64,000 nt of DNA from Calditrichia bacterium (GTDB taxonomy: Bacteria; Calditrichota; Calditrichia; RBG-13-44-9; J075): assembly GCA_028284905.1 (NCBI GenBank), contig JANQQU010000085.1:1-64000 (forward strand). The letters run 5' to 3'. A model generated the notes under the pieces. The model was given only the letters and a program-made list of their open reading frames with translations. It was not told the DNA's origin and ran no database searches. Of the stretch, positions 63,405 through 64,000 are shown piece after piece. The translations under genes and the position numbers were made by a program. Position 1 is the first letter of the stretch; the number at the start of each line of letters is the position of its first letter.

Positions 63405-64000
63405 ATGCCTCGAATTTCCTGCCGTATTTTTTTTCTCCTGATATTTATTTTTCTGCCGCTTTCTGCCAACGAAAGTGATAAAGTTACTGCTAATCTATCG
63501 GCCTTGATGCAAAGTAATCCGGCAGTGGAATTAGCGGCCTGGGTTTACTTGCAGGATAAGGGGCCGGACATACTAAGTAAACGCATTGCCGCATCGGAGA
63601 ATCTGACTGAGAAGGCATTGCAACGTCGTCAAAAGGAAAACCCATTTGGGCAATTAACCGATGAATATGATGTGCCTGTGCACACTGCCTACCTGCAGGA
63701 AATTGCTGCTAAAGCGGTACGAATTCGCCATAAATCCCGCTGGCTGAATACCATCTCCCTGGAAGCGACACCGGCGGTATTGCAGGAGATCGCCGCGCTG
63801 CCTTTCGTGAAAAAAGTGGATGTGTTGCGAACTGGCCGGGCGCCATTGCCGGATACCCAAATTGCCCCTTTACCATTTGGTAAACCCGGGAGCGCCGAGA
63901 AAACAACTTTCGATTACGGCCCTTCCCTGACACAAAATGAGCAAATGAATGTCATCCCGCTGCATGATATGGGCCTGAGCGGGGAAGGGGTGCTGATCGC
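63405..64000 (+). CDS. Second subtilase paralogue, 5' part (cut by window end)
   Basis: The gene runs off the right edge after about 198 codons. It has a signal peptide (about 1-21), and its propeptide matches that of the upstream subtilase residue by residue in several places: AWVYLQDKGP, VRIRHKSRWLN and TTFDYGPSLTQN. The last visible residues (LHDMGLSGEGVLIA) lie just before the expected catalytic Asp. A tandem duplication is clear. The start is ATG 63405. Confidence 0.88.
   Translation, partial: MPRISCRIFFLLIFIFLPLSANESDKVTANLSALMQSNPAVELAAWVYLQDKGPDILSKRIAASENLTEKALQRRQKENPFGQLTDEYDVPVHTAYLQEIAAKAVRIRHKSRWLNTISLEATPAVLQEIAALPFVKKVDVLRTGRAPLPDTQIAPLPFGKPGSAEKTTFDYGPSLTQNEQMNVIPLHDMGLSGEGVLI

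Overview
The window reads as chromosomal DNA of a free-living Gram-negative-type bacterium of the FCB group, most like Calditrichota / candidate phylum KSB1. The reasons are secreted proteins ending in a type IX-style C-terminal sorting domain (YPNPFNP motif), many lipobox signal peptides, a Ser/Thr kinase-TolB-TPR protein, a CRTAC1/TPR pair, bacillithiol synthesis (bshC) and intergenic DNA full of short palindromes and heptamer repeats. This assignment is inference from gene content.

Layout. 1-10.2 kb: an AGGCTTT tandem array, an NfeD-like membrane protease, a kelch-type lipoprotein, a hotdog thioesterase, a DUF1304 membrane protein (with a decayed second copy downstream), a kinase-TPR protein and a NatAB-type ABC exporter. 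10.2-19.6 kb: bshC, a PEGA-domain membrane protein, a nucleoside-sugar-type epimerase, a GH13 lipoprotein and clpC with a clear promoter and terminator. 20.2-31.2 kb: a 2180-residue RHS/YD-repeat protein with an AT-rich C-terminal tip that looks like an exchangeable toxin, followed by eight small genes on the same strand that look like immunity or orphan-immunity genes; the last of these is bracketed by two near-identical inverted-repeat elements. 31.3-33.1 kb: a CBM9-like lipoprotein and a secreted HExxH metallopeptidase.

33.5-41.6 kb is a phosphate island, all on the minus strand: a DUF47 regulator with a Pit permease, and phoU-pstS-pstC-pstA-pstB-pstB. Two things are unusual. The two PstB ATPases are complementary degenerates: one has lost the LSGGQ signature, the other has lost the Q-loop Gln and H-loop His, so together they would make one good and one degenerate ATP site. 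PhoU is fused to an ArsC/LMW-phosphatase-like domain whose nucleophilic Cys is Asp. Both operons are preceded by arrays of YTACAAA boxes in 11-bp phase, resembling a PHO box.

41.7-53.4 kb: an arylsulfotransferase-like secreted protein, a TPR protein plus CRTAC1 lipoprotein, a phospholipid group (CDP-alcohol phosphatidyltransferase, glycerophosphodiesterase, LplT-PlsC fusion), a lipoprotein and a GAF-sigma54 activator. 53.4-56.0 kb is a repeat-rich mobile zone: an IS3-family element with a predicted -1 frameshift lies against the C-terminal remnant of a large serine recombinase, whose open frame runs antisense through a tRNA-Arg(CCG). 56-64 kb: small membrane proteins, a double-VanZ protein, a GT9 glycosyltransferase, an SLC13-type transporter and two tandem paralogous subtilases, the second cut by the window end.

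Repeats recur throughout: palindromes centred on TTCATGAA, heptamer arrays placed just upstream of start codons, GTCATNGCGAGG-type inverted repeats and GGAT/ATCC elements.
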